Positions 52,758-60,330 of a DNA stretch of 64,000 nucleotides are shown here, in pieces. A program made the translations under genes and the position numbers. Source of the DNA: JAKVBH01 sp049800955 (lineage in GTDB: Bacteria > Pseudomonadota > Alphaproteobacteria > Rhodobacterales > Rhodobacteraceae); contig NZ_JBNAGA010000002.1 of NCBI RefSeq assembly GCF_049800955.1, positions 434,001 to 498,000 of the forward strand. The letters run 5' to 3'. Every line of letters begins with the position of its first letter. The stretch's first letter is position 1. A model generated the notes under the pieces. The model was not told the origin of the DNA. It was given only the letters and a program-made list of their open reading frames with translations, and did not search any database.

Positions 52758-54206
52758 TTACTGCGCGGCAAGCTTGGCGGCGCGTCTGTCTTGCGAGACA
52801 TCCAGCGGGAAGACTTTTGCCGGATTGAGCAGCCAGTTGGGATCAAACACATCTTTCACACGCATCTGCGCTTCGAGATCGGCCGCCGAGAATTGCACAT
52901 TCATCAGATCGCGTTTTTCGATGCCCACACCATGCTCGCCTGTCAGACAGCCGCCAACCTCGACGCATAATTTCAGGATTTCCGCGCCAAAGGCTTCGCA
53001 AATCTCGAGTTGACCGGGCTCATTGGCATTGAAGAGGATCAGGGGGTGCATGTTGCCATCGCCGGCATGGAAGACATTCGCAACATCGAGGCCAAATTCC
53101 TTGGACATCTCACCAATGCGTTTGAGCACATAAGGCAGCTCGGAGACCGGGATCGTGCCATCGAGGCACATGTAATCGTTGATTTGTCCCATCGCGCCAA
53201 AGGCCGATTTGCGGCCGAGCCAGATCCGCCCGGCCTCATCGGCATCCGCGGCTTCGCGCAGTTCGACCGGGTCGTGGCGGCGCGCGATGTCCATGATGAG
53301 CGACAATTGCTCGGCAATCTCGCTATCTGAGCCTTCGACCTCAACGATCAGTAGTGCTTCGCAATCGGGATATCCTGCGCCAGCGAAGGCTTCACAGGCC
53401 CGGATGCAAGGCCGGTCCATGAATTCGATGGCGACCGGAAGAATGCCCGCCTTGATGATATCCGCGACGCAGGCGCCCGCTACCTCGTTGCTGTCAAACC
53501 CCATCAGCACGGGCCGCGCGCCCTCCGGCTTGCGCAAAATGCGCAATGTGGCTTCCGTCACAATGCCCAATTGCCCCTCTGAACCGCAGATCAGACCCAG
53601 CAGGTCGAGCCCTCCTGAATCGAGATGTGCGCCACCAATCTCTGTGATGGTGCCATCCATCATGACCATGGTCACACCGAGGAGATTGTTGGTCGTGACG
53701 CCGTACTTCAGGCAATGGGCGCCGCCCGAATTCATGGCGATATTCCCGGCAATGGCGCAGGCCAACTGGGAAGACGGGTCCGGGGCATAGAAGAAATCGT
53801 TTTCTTCCACAGCGCCCGTGACACTGAGGTTCGTGCGACCGGTTTGCACGCGAATAAAGCGGTTGTCGTAGTCGGTTTCCAAAACGGCGTTGAGCCGGGC
53901 GACGCCGAGGATTACGGAATCGGCTGTGGGCAAAGCGCCACCTGCCAGCGAGGTCCCCGAGCCACGAGGCACGACGGGCACGCCCATGTCATGGCAGATC
54001 TTGACCACGGCGGCGACCTCTTCGGTCGAGCTGGGCAGCACTGCGGCCAGCGGAGGACAGCGGTAGGCGGCGAGTCCGTCGCATTCATATGCACGGACCT
54101 CGGACGTCTCATGGATCACCGCGTCTTTGGGCAAAACAGCTGTCAGGCGTTCGACGATCTGGGCCTTGCGCGCGATGACATGACCATCTGGTTGGGGCAG
54201 TTCCAT
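52758..54206 (-). CDS. glcD: Glycolate oxidase subunit GlcD (FAD-linked)
   Basis: 482-aa catalytic flavoprotein of glycolate dehydrogenase. The FAD domain carries VVPRGSGTSLAGGALP (about 89-104) and FFYAPDPSSQLACAIAGNIAMNSGG (about 138-162, split). The C-terminal FAD-oxidase domain ends with HAGDGNMHPLILFN and CLTGEHGVGIEKRDLM, both typical. AGGAGGAG lies 6 bases before the ATG at 54206; a longer in-frame start is unsupported. It is the first gene of glcDEF. An ATTGGT/AACCAAT inverted repeat sits just upstream. Confidence 0.95.
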   Translation of the reverse strand: MELPQPDGHVIARKAQIVERLTAVLPKDAVIHETSEVRAYECDGLAAYRCPPLAAVLPSSTEEVAAVVKICHDMGVPVVPRGSGTSLAGGALPTADSVILGVARLNAVLETDYDNRFIRVQTGRTNLSVTGAVEENDFFYAPDPSSQLACAIAGNIAMNSGGAHCLKYGVTTNNLLGVTMVMMDGTITEIGGAHLDSGGLDLLGLICGSEGQLGIVTEATLRILRKPEGARPVLMGFDSNEVAGACVADIIKAGILPVAIEFMDRPCIRACEAFAGAGYPDCEALLIVEVEGSDSEIAEQLSLIMDIARRHDPVELREAADADEAGRIWLGRKSAFGAMGQINDYMCLDGTIPVSELPYVLKRIGEMSKEFGLDVANVFHAGDGNMHPLILFNANEPGQLEICEAFGAEILKLCVEVGGCLTGEHGVGIEKRDLMNVQFSAADLEAQMRVKDVFDPNWLLNPAKVFPLDVSQDRRAAKLAAQ

Positions 54207-54220
54207 GAGCTCTCCTCCTG

Positions 54221-54243
54221 ATTGGTAAGAAAATATAACCAAT
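54221..54243. promoter_or_regulatory. Inverted repeat upstream of glcD (candidate operator)
   Basis: ATTGGT-n10-AACCAAT lies 15-37 bp upstream of glcD, in an A+T-rich spot between divergent genes. The half-sites match the TTGGT/ACCAA arms used by FadR-subgroup GntR regulators (GlcC, PdhR, LldR), but those usually have a shorter spacer. No such regulator gene is in the window, so this is a candidate only. Confidence 0.4.
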
Positions 54244-54287
54244 ACTTGTGGCTTGGCAAGCTCTCATTGCGCGGGCTACAAGGCCTC

Positions 54288-54998
54288 ATGTCGTGGTTAG
54301 ACCGCATCTCTCTCTTCCAACCGCTTGATTTACTTGCGTTTGCAGTCCTCCTCGGGGGGTGGCTGATCGTCGGGTGGCGCATCGATTCACCTGGTAAGCG
54401 GGCGTCGGTTTCCTGTCTGATGGCGGAGTATCGGCGCGAATGGATGATCCAGATGGTCAGCCGGGATCCGAGAATCTTTGATTCGCAGGTTATTGCCATG
54501 CTGCGTCAGGGGACGGCGTTCTTTGCCTCCGCCTGCATGATCGCGATTGGTGGGGTCTTTGCGGTGATGGGGAATGCCGAACGCGTCGTGAACCTCGCCA
54601 ATGATCTGACGTTGAGCGATGATCCCGCGATCGTGTGGGAGCTCAAGCTGGCGGTTGTGTTGATTTTGCTGGCGAATGCTTTTTTGAAGTTTGTCTGGGC
54701 CAGCCGATTGTTCAGCTATTGCGCAGTCCTCGTGGCGGCTGTGCCCAATGATGCGAGTGACCCGCGGGCCTATCCGCGCGCCGCGCAAGCGGCAGAGATC
54801 AACATCACGGCCGCCCGGTCCTTCAATCGCGGGTTGCGCGCGATCTATTTCGCACTGGCCGCAGCCACTTGGGTCTTTGGGCCTCTCGTGCTTTTGATCG
54901 CGTCTGTCGCGACCATTGCTATATTATGGCGCAGGGAGTTTGCGTCAAAGTCCCGTGAAGCCCTCATCTCGGGGTTGCAGATAAAAGGTGAGACATGA
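54288..54998 (+). CDS. DUF599 family membrane protein
   Basis: 236-aa protein with four hydrophobic helices. It has the DUF599 features EWMIQMVSRDPRIFDSQVIAML (about 48-70, split), FFASACMIAIGGVFA and the C-terminal NRGLRAIYFALAAATWVFGP. Function unknown. The start at 54288 follows CAAGGC; a longer start lies in the promoter region. Its stop overlaps the next start by 4 bp. Confidence 0.85.
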   Translation: MSWLDRISLFQPLDLLAFAVLLGGWLIVGWRIDSPGKRASVSCLMAEYRREWMIQMVSRDPRIFDSQVIAMLRQGTAFFASACMIAIGGVFAVMGNAERVVNLANDLTLSDDPAIVWELKLAVVLILLANAFLKFVWASRLFSYCAVLVAAVPNDASDPRAYPRAAQAAEINITAARSFNRGLRAIYFALAAATWVFGPLVLLIASVATIAILWRREFASKSREALISGLQIKGET

Positions 54999-55348
54999 GG
55001 TTAGCTGTCATTTTTGCGGCGATGGTTCTGGCCACACAGGGCTCCGCGGATTTCGCGGAAACAACGAAAGCCGTTGCCAGCAAGACAGGCGATACCTGGC
55101 GGATCGATGTGACGCTTCTGCATCCCGACACAGGTTGGGATCATTATGCCGATGGCTGGGAAGTGCTGGATGCGGATGGCAATCGTCTTGGCTACCGCAA
55201 GCTCCATCATCCGCATGTCAATGAGCAGCCATTCACACGCTCCCTCACAGGCATTTCCATTCCGGCAGGGACGACGCGCGTCTTTGTGCGCGGGCATTGC
55301 AATGTGCACGGTTGGCATGATGAGACCGTCCCGGTGGACTTGCGCTAA
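54995..55348 (+). CDS. Small exported protein of unknown function
   Basis: 117-aa periplasmic protein with a signal peptide (RLAVIFAAMVLATQGSA, cleavage near residue 18). The mature part is beta-rich and polar, with TWRIDVTLLHPDTGWDHYADGW, LHHPHVNEQPFTRSL and VRGHCNVHGW. Several His residues and one Cys could bind metal. I recognise no named family. It overlaps the DUF599 gene by 4 bp and is probably cotranscribed. Confidence 0.78.
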   Translation: MRLAVIFAAMVLATQGSADFAETTKAVASKTGDTWRIDVTLLHPDTGWDHYADGWEVLDADGNRLGYRKLHHPHVNEQPFTRSLTGISIPAGTTRVFVRGHCNVHGWHDETVPVDLR

Positions 55349-55414
55349 GGCATCTTTTCAAAGCGCATGCCCTGCGGCATACCCTGTGCAGAGCAAAGGC
55401 AGGAGGGCCGGTCC

Positions 55415-56092
55415 ATGAAACGCTCCCGTATCAATGATATTATTCGGCAAAGCGACGCGTTCATTCGCTCCTTTGGATACACGCTGCCGCCTTTCGCCTA
55501 TCTGTCACCCGAAGCGTTAAAGGCCGGAGATCACGCTGAGATCAAACGCCGCCGCATGGGATGGGACATCACGGATTACGGACAGGGCCGATATGATGAG
55601 ATGGGCCTGTTTTTGTTCACGACGCGCAACGGTCTGAACGAAGATCTCGGTCAAAAATCAGCGATGCTCTATGCCGAGAAGATCATGATCTCCAAGCAAG
55701 ATCAGTTGAGCCCGATGCATCGCCATGATCTCAAGGTCGAAGACATCATCAATCGCGGCGGTGCGACGCTGGTCATCGAGTTGTTCGCGGCAGATGCAGA
55801 AAAAGGCATTGATCGGTCCGCTGACGTTACAGTCATGGTCGATGGCAATTGGCGCACCTTGCCCGCCGGTGGTCATCTCAAACTGGCGCCGGGTGAGTCC
55901 GTGACGCTTCTGCCGCAGCATTGGCATGCGTTTTGGGGCGAGGGCGGAGATGTCCTGATTGGTGAAGTCTCGACGGTCAATGATGATCTGAACGACAATA
56001 TCTTCGAGATGGAGATCGGGCGGTTTTCAAATATCGAAGAGGATGAAGCCCCGCTTCACCTGCTCGTCTCGGACTACGACACCCAGCTTTAG
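55415..56092 (+). CDS. D-lyxose ketol-isomerase-like cupin
   Basis: 225-aa cupin-fold protein of the D-lyxose isomerase family, which interconverts D-lyxose/D-xylulose or D-mannose/D-fructose. Metal ligands lie in MHRHDLKVEDIINRGG (about 103-118: two His and Glu) and in LLPQHWHAFWGEGG (about 166-179: His). AGGAGG lies 8 bases before the ATG at 55415. It is 66 bp after the small exported protein gene. Substrate in vivo is not evident from the context. Confidence 0.85.
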   Translation: MKRSRINDIIRQSDAFIRSFGYTLPPFAYLSPEALKAGDHAEIKRRRMGWDITDYGQGRYDEMGLFLFTTRNGLNEDLGQKSAMLYAEKIMISKQDQLSPMHRHDLKVEDIINRGGATLVIELFAADAEKGIDRSADVTVMVDGNWRTLPAGGHLKLAPGESVTLLPQHWHAFWGEGGDVLIGEVSTVNDDLNDNIFEMEIGRFSNIEEDEAPLHLLVSDYDTQL

Positions 56093-56952
56093 GCCAGCCA
56101 CCAGCGCTGGGCAAACCGGGCATTGTCCATCGGCAGGGATTGCCCAATGGTGACCGGTGTTTGCACGCGGGCGGTCATGGCGATTGTGCCCTGGGTCCGG
56201 ATGCCCCGCATCTCGCCAACAGCGGCCACGCCGAGATCGGAGACCACATCGACGACGCCCGCCTTGAGTGCGGCGCGCTGTTCCCGGGCAGAGTTCAGGG
56301 CAATGAGTTCAACTTCATCTGCAAAACCGGCGCTGTCACCTTTCCAGTGGTCATCAACTCTCTGGCCCAGAAAACGCGCGCCCGGCGCAAAATGCAGCGT
56401 GCGGTAGAGACCCGTGCCGACGCCCATGCCCTGCGCGTTTGCCGGTTGAATGGCGAGGGTTGGGTGAGACAGCTCATAGAGAAAGCTGGGGTTGGGCGCG
56501 TGGAGTGTGATCCTCAGATCATGGGTGCCCATAAGCGCGACGCTTTCAATCTGCGCCAAAAGCGCAGGCTCGGCGCCGTGGTGCTCAAGCGTGGCCAGTA
56601 CATCCTGCGCCGTCAATTCAGCGCCATTGTGGAACACGATGCCCCGACGCAGTGCAATATCCCAGCTTCTGGCGCCATCACGGCTGGTCCAGCTTTCGGC
56701 CAGCTCTCCCTTCAGCGCACCATCGGCTGCGACTTCCGTCAGACATTCGAACACAGCGCCTTGTCCGGCAGTCAGCATGAAGAGACCGGTTGCGCCGCGC
56801 ATGTCCCAGCTGTCTGACGCGGAAGCGCCAGAAAGCCCGGCGCGCAGACGTCCGCCGCGCACACCGCGCGCCATCAACGGGCCACCAGACGCAGCAAATA
56901 CGCCTGCAAGCGCGCCGCTCTGTAGCATTTCCCGTCGACTGATTCTCGTCAT
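56089..56952 (-). CDS. Short Tat-exported family 5 (peptide/nickel-type) solute-binding protein
   Basis: 287-aa protein matching only the N-terminal part of family 5 SBPs, which are normally ~500 aa. The Tat signal is SRREMLQSGALAGVFA. It continues with the family segments AVFECLTEVAADGALKGELAESW, GIVFHNGAELTAQDVLATLEHH and GVGTGLYRTLHFAPG. It ends with QTPVTIGQSLPMDNARFAQRWWLA, near the domain-I/II crossover. No permease or ATPase is adjacent and the stop overlaps the convergent isomerase gene by 4 bp. It could be a stand-alone sensor or binding protein, or a fixed truncation. Confidence 0.8.
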   Translation of the reverse strand: MTRISRREMLQSGALAGVFAASGGPLMARGVRGGRLRAGLSGASASDSWDMRGATGLFMLTAGQGAVFECLTEVAADGALKGELAESWTSRDGARSWDIALRRGIVFHNGAELTAQDVLATLEHHGAEPALLAQIESVALMGTHDLRITLHAPNPSFLYELSHPTLAIQPANAQGMGVGTGLYRTLHFAPGARFLGQRVDDHWKGDSAGFADEVELIALNSAREQRAALKAGVVDVVSDLGVAAVGEMRGIRTQGTIAMTARVQTPVTIGQSLPMDNARFAQRWWLA

Positions 56953-57009
56953 GCGGCCTCTCCCAAAACCAGCTCACATCAAACCATAAGGGTTTCGACC
57001 TTGAAACCC

Positions 57010-57987
57010 TTAGCGCATGTCTTCTGCAATTTCATCCATGACCCGCACAAGTTCAGCGCTGATCCCGGGCTCGCTGAGGGCATGGCCGGCATTGCGGATC
57101 ATGCGTAGCTCGCAATTGGGCCATGCGCGCGCCAATTCCCATGCGCGCTGCGGCGGGCAGATCATGTCATATCGCCCCTGCACGATGACTCCCGGGATGT
57201 GTGCGATCTTCTCAACTTCGGCGAGGATCTGACCGTCATAGTCCAGAAAGCCAGCGTTGGTGAAATAGTGGTTCTCCAGCCGCGCAAAGGCACGGGCGTA
57301 ATCGGCGGGCGCTTCGCCGCCCTGACCGTTGGAATAGACCGACGCCAGAGCATTTTCCCAGGACGACCACGCGCGGGCGAATTTCACTTCTTGCAGCATA
57401 TCTCCGGAAAAGAGCCGTTTGTGATAGGCATGGATCAGGTCATCCCGCTCGTCCTCGGGCACCATCTCGGCAAAGCGGGCCCAGGTCTCGGGCCAGAACT
57501 GCCCTGCGCCCCCGCCGTAGAACCACTTCAGCTCAATCTGTGTCATCAGGAAGACGCCGCGCAGGACGAGATGGCTGACATGAGCGGGATGCGCCTGCGC
57601 ATAGATCAGCGCCAAAGTCGCGCCCCATGATCCGCCAAAGACCGCCCATTGCTCGATGCCCAACAGCTTTCTGATGCGTTCGATATCGGCCACGAGATGC
57701 CAGGTGGTGTTGTCCTTGACGCTTGCAGACGGTTTGGAGCGACCGCATCCACGCTGATCAAAGAGGATGACACGGTACACGGCAGGATCGAAATACCGGC
57801 GCATGGCCGGGCTACAACCTCCGCCGGGTCCGCCGTGCAGAACGACGACGGGTGTGCCCGCCTTGTTGCCGGATTGCTCAACATACACCGTATGACCATC
57901 GCCCACGTCGACCATGCGCTGATCGAAGGGATCAATCGGCGGGTAGAGGTACTGCACTGCGCGCTTTTGGCCTGAGAATTTATCCAT
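57010..57987 (-). CDS. pip: Proline iminopeptidase
   Basis: 325-aa alpha/beta hydrolase releasing N-terminal proline from peptides. The oxyanion loop HGGPGGG is at 51-57, the nucleophile is Ser120 in VFGGSWGATLAL, LFDQRGCGRS precedes it, and the late Asp/His are in VQGRYDMICPP and RNAGHALSEPG. Length and motifs fit Pip of the S33 family. It is divergent from ubiG across 48 bp that contains a 7-bp inverted repeat. Confidence 0.94.
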   Translation of the reverse strand: MDKFSGQKRAVQYLYPPIDPFDQRMVDVGDGHTVYVEQSGNKAGTPVVVLHGGPGGGCSPAMRRYFDPAVYRVILFDQRGCGRSKPSASVKDNTTWHLVADIERIRKLLGIEQWAVFGGSWGATLALIYAQAHPAHVSHLVLRGVFLMTQIELKWFYGGGAGQFWPETWARFAEMVPEDERDDLIHAYHKRLFSGDMLQEVKFARAWSSWENALASVYSNGQGGEAPADYARAFARLENHYFTNAGFLDYDGQILAEVEKIAHIPGVIVQGRYDMICPPQRAWELARAWPNCELRMIRNAGHALSEPGISAELVRVMDEIAEDMR

Positions 57988-57998
57988 ATCACACTATA

Positions 57999-58016
57999 TG
58001 AGGTCTCAGGACCTCA
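57999..58016. promoter_or_regulatory. Inverted repeat between pip and ubiG
   Basis: TGAGGTC-tcag-GACCTCA, a perfect 7-bp palindrome with a 4-base spacer, fills the centre of the 48-bp divergent gap. It is well placed for an operator acting on either gene. No matching regulator is known to me. Confidence 0.35.
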
Positions 58017-58035
58017 AAGACCATAGGAAGACCCC

Positions 58036-58782
58036 ATGAGCATTACTGTTGATGCAGGTGAAATTGCAAAGTTTGAAGCCATGGCTGCGGAGTGGTGGGA
58101 TCCAAACGGCAAATTCAAGCCTCTGCACATGCTCAATCCCTGTCGTCTTGACTATATCACGAGCCAGATTGCGGGCGAGTTTGACCGGGACCTCGGCTCC
58201 GAGGCGCCTTTCGCGGGCTTGCGTATTCTCGATATCGGCTGTGGGGGCGGGCTGCTTTGCGAACCTATGGCGCGGCTTGGCGCGACGGTTGTCGGTGCGG
58301 ACGCGGCGGAGCGCAATATCCCTGTCGCGCGTGTGCATGCGGAGCAATCCGGTCTCGAGATTGATTACCGCTTCACCACGGCGGAGGCCATGGCCGCGGA
58401 GGGAGAGCAATTCGATATCGTGTTGAACATGGAGGTGGTTGAGCATGTCGCCGACCCTCTGGCCTATCTGACGGCCTGCCAAGAGCTCTTGCGTCCGGGC
58501 GGGTTGCAGATCTGCTCGACGATCAACCGAAATCCGAAGAGTTTTGCGATGGCGATTGTTGGGGCGGAATACGTCATGCGCTGGTTGCCCAAAGGAACAC
58601 ATGAGTGGTCGAAATTCATAACGCCGGATGAATTGTTCGAATTGATCACGCAGTCGGGCCTGACCCCTGTGGATCGCAAGGGATTCGTTTTCAACCCGAT
58701 CAGTTGGTCCTGGAGCATTTCAGCACGGGATCTGTCCGTGAACTACGTCACGGCAAGCACAAAGCCGGGGGCGCCGTCCTGA
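58036..58782 (+). CDS. ubiG: Ubiquinone biosynthesis O-methyltransferase
   Basis: 248-aa SAM methyltransferase carrying out both O-methylations in ubiquinone synthesis. The N-terminal IAKFEAMAAEWWDPNGKFKPLHMLNPCRLDYI (about 10-41, split) is the UbiG fingerprint. SAM motif I is LDIGCGGGLL (65-74), with ALEMEVVEHV-type LNMEVVEHVADP further on. AGGAAG lies 6 bases before the ATG. Ubiquinone serves both respiration and the photosynthetic reaction centre nearby. Confidence 0.95.
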   Translation: MSITVDAGEIAKFEAMAAEWWDPNGKFKPLHMLNPCRLDYITSQIAGEFDRDLGSEAPFAGLRILDIGCGGGLLCEPMARLGATVVGADAAERNIPVARVHAEQSGLEIDYRFTTAEAMAAEGEQFDIVLNMEVVEHVADPLAYLTACQELLRPGGLQICSTINRNPKSFAMAIVGAEYVMRWLPKGTHEWSKFITPDELFELITQSGLTPVDRKGFVFNPISWSWSISARDLSVNYVTASTKPGAPS

Positions 58783-58889
58783 ACGCTGGGGCTGCGACGA
58801 ATGTCTCAGAGTTTGCAGGAAGTGTCTCAACTTGTTGGAGTTTCCCCGTGCAATTTCGTGCCGTTCGCGGTTTTGTCAGGTGTGAGCGC

Positions 58890-58918
58890 TTGACGCATTG
58901 GTGCGGAAGCTATTTGTT
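58890..58918 (+). promoter_or_regulatory. Weak candidate promoter for the cytochrome c gene
   Basis: A TTGACG hexamer at 58890-58895 is followed, 17 bases later, by TTTGTT, 31 bases before the cytochrome c ATG. The -35-like element is good and the -10 poor. The surrounding 166-bp gap after ubiG has no other gene, so transcription of the cytochrome probably starts here. Confidence 0.3.
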
Positions 58919-58948
58919 CTGCGCAGACATAAAAGGGAGTTCATCGAG

Positions 58949-59419
58949 ATGAAATCACTCGTGACGACGACAATTCTTGCATTGGGTCTGACAGGCGGCG
59001 CGGCATTTGCCGAGGGGCATGCTGACCTTACGGCGACAGGTGATGCCGCTGCGGGCGAAAAGGCCTTCCGCCAGTGCGTATCCTGCCACGTTGTGCAAAA
59101 TGATGACGGTGAGACACTCGCCGGACGCAAATCCAAAACCGGTCCGAACCTGTATCAGGTTGTTGGCCGCGCACCGGGCGCAGTTGAAGGTTTCCGCTAT
59201 GGTAAAGACCTCGCAAGCCTCGCCGATAGCGATCTGGTTTATGATGAGGCCACATTTGTTGCCTACGTGCAGGATCCGAAAGGCTGGCTTCAGGAAGCAA
59301 CAGACAACAGCAAGGCGCGCTCCAAGATGAGCTTCAAGGTGCGCAAAGAGGAAGACGCGATCAACCTCTATGCCTACCTCAAGTCACTTGACCCGGCGAT
59401 GGCTGACGCAACCAACTAA
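58949..59419 (+). CDS. Periplasmic c-type cytochrome (cytochrome c2/c551-like)
   Basis: 156-aa soluble cytochrome. The signal peptide (KSLVTTTILALGLTGGAAFA, cleavage near residue 21) is followed by one haem site Cys43-Val-Ser-Cys46-His47. The sixth ligand is Met127 in SKMSFKV. PNLYQVVGRAPGAVEGFRYG and a final helix INLYAYLKSLDP fit class I cytochromes c of Rhodobacterales. Its place beside the bch genes suggests it may carry electrons between bc1 complex and the reaction centre or an oxidase. The role is inferred. A terminator follows 31 bp later. Confidence 0.9.
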   Translation: MKSLVTTTILALGLTGGAAFAEGHADLTATGDAAAGEKAFRQCVSCHVVQNDDGETLAGRKSKTGPNLYQVVGRAPGAVEGFRYGKDLASLADSDLVYDEATFVAYVQDPKGWLQEATDNSKARSKMSFKVRKEEDAINLYAYLKSLDPAMADATN

Positions 59420-59448
59420 GCTTGTCCGTCCAGCTTTGAAATCACGAA

Positions 59449-60330
59449 TCAGGCCTGCTGAACCAGCAGGCCTTTTTCTTTGAGCCAGGACTGGATCGCT
59501 CCAGCGACACGGACAGGCGCTTCCTCATGCAGAAGGTGGCCCAGATCGGCCCAAACCTGAACCTCCGCCCGGGGCAGTCGCTTGGCGGCATCCTGTGCAA
59601 CGCTGGGCGGAACCGTCTTGTCCTGCGCGCCCGCGATAAACAGAACCTCTGCATTGGTTTTGCCGAGATCCGATGCCACGGCATCCAGTGACCATTGGGC
59701 CATCATCATCAAGGTGCCATCAACGTGGTCACGGTCAGCCACAAGCTGCGCGTAGAGCTGCTCACCTTTGGCATCGATTTGAGAGCCGGTGCTTTTGAGC
59801 AAGGCCTTCAACCGGTCAGGTTTTGACGCGGACCGTGAGAAGAGATCGGCCGTAAACGGTGTCGCCGCCAAGACCTTGGCCATCGCGGGGAACAGGAGCC
59901 CGGCCAGCCCTTTGAAATTCCCCAGCGCGGGATTGATCCCGATCACATGATGAAATCTGTCAGGAGCGATCTGAGCCATCCTCAAGGCCACGGCGCCACC
60001 AGCGGAATGTCCGATCACAGCCGCCACCGGCCAGTTCTCCTGCCGACAGAGCGCGAGCACGTCCTGACTGGTGGCTTGCAGGCCTGACCGATTGCGCGCG
60101 CCGAGCTGTGTCAGACCATGCCCGGGCAGATCAATGGCAATGCAGCGAAAGGACCGGGCCAGCTCTGGCATGACATCGCGCCAGGAATGCGACGCACCTC
60201 CTGCGCCATGGAGGAAGAGCAAGACGGGGCCATGGCCCATCTCCTGAATGTGCCATCTGTGAGGTGCGCAGAGAATCCGACGGGAGCATTCCGCATGCGG
60301 CCAGCCCGCCAATGCGTCAGGCCAGCGCAT
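59449..60330 (-). CDS. bchO: Mg-chelatase-associated alpha/beta hydrolase BchO
   Basis: 293-aa alpha/beta hydrolase encoded with Mg-chelatase genes in purple bacteria. HGAGGASHSW (41-50) is the oxyanion loop, the nucleophile is Ser109 in GHSAGGAVAL, and FIAGAQDKTVPP and DLGHLLHEE hold the acid and histidine. Its exact role in bacteriochlorophyll synthesis is unknown. Its start overlaps the bchD stop by 14 bp, and its last codons form the terminator hairpin of the convergent cytochrome gene. Confidence 0.92.
   Translation of the reverse strand: MRWPDALAGWPHAECSRRILCAPHRWHIQEMGHGPVLLFLHGAGGASHSWRDVMPELARSFRCIAIDLPGHGLTQLGARNRSGLQATSQDVLALCRQENWPVAAVIGHSAGGAVALRMAQIAPDRFHHVIGINPALGNFKGLAGLLFPAMAKVLAATPFTADLFSRSASKPDRLKALLKSTGSQIDAKGEQLYAQLVADRDHVDGTLMMMAQWSLDAVASDLGKTNAEVLFIAGAQDKTVPPSVAQDAAKRLPRAEVQVWADLGHLLHEEAPVRVAGAIQSWLKEKGLLVQQA
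59451..59477 (+). terminator. Intrinsic terminator of the cytochrome c gene, inside the bchO 3' end
   Basis: AGGCCTGCTG-aac-CAGCAGGCCT followed by TTTTT (59473-59477), a 10-bp perfect stem, lies 31 bp after the cytochrome stop. It overlaps the last eight codons and stop of bchO on the other strand (…GLLVQQA), so the DNA is both coding and terminator. Confidence 0.9.

Noticed and set aside
56089..56952. Frameshifted pseudogene of a full-length solute-binding protein
   Set aside because: The sequence after the stop is an intact, well-conserved isomerase gene on the other strand, and no remnant of the missing C-terminal lobe is visible nearby.
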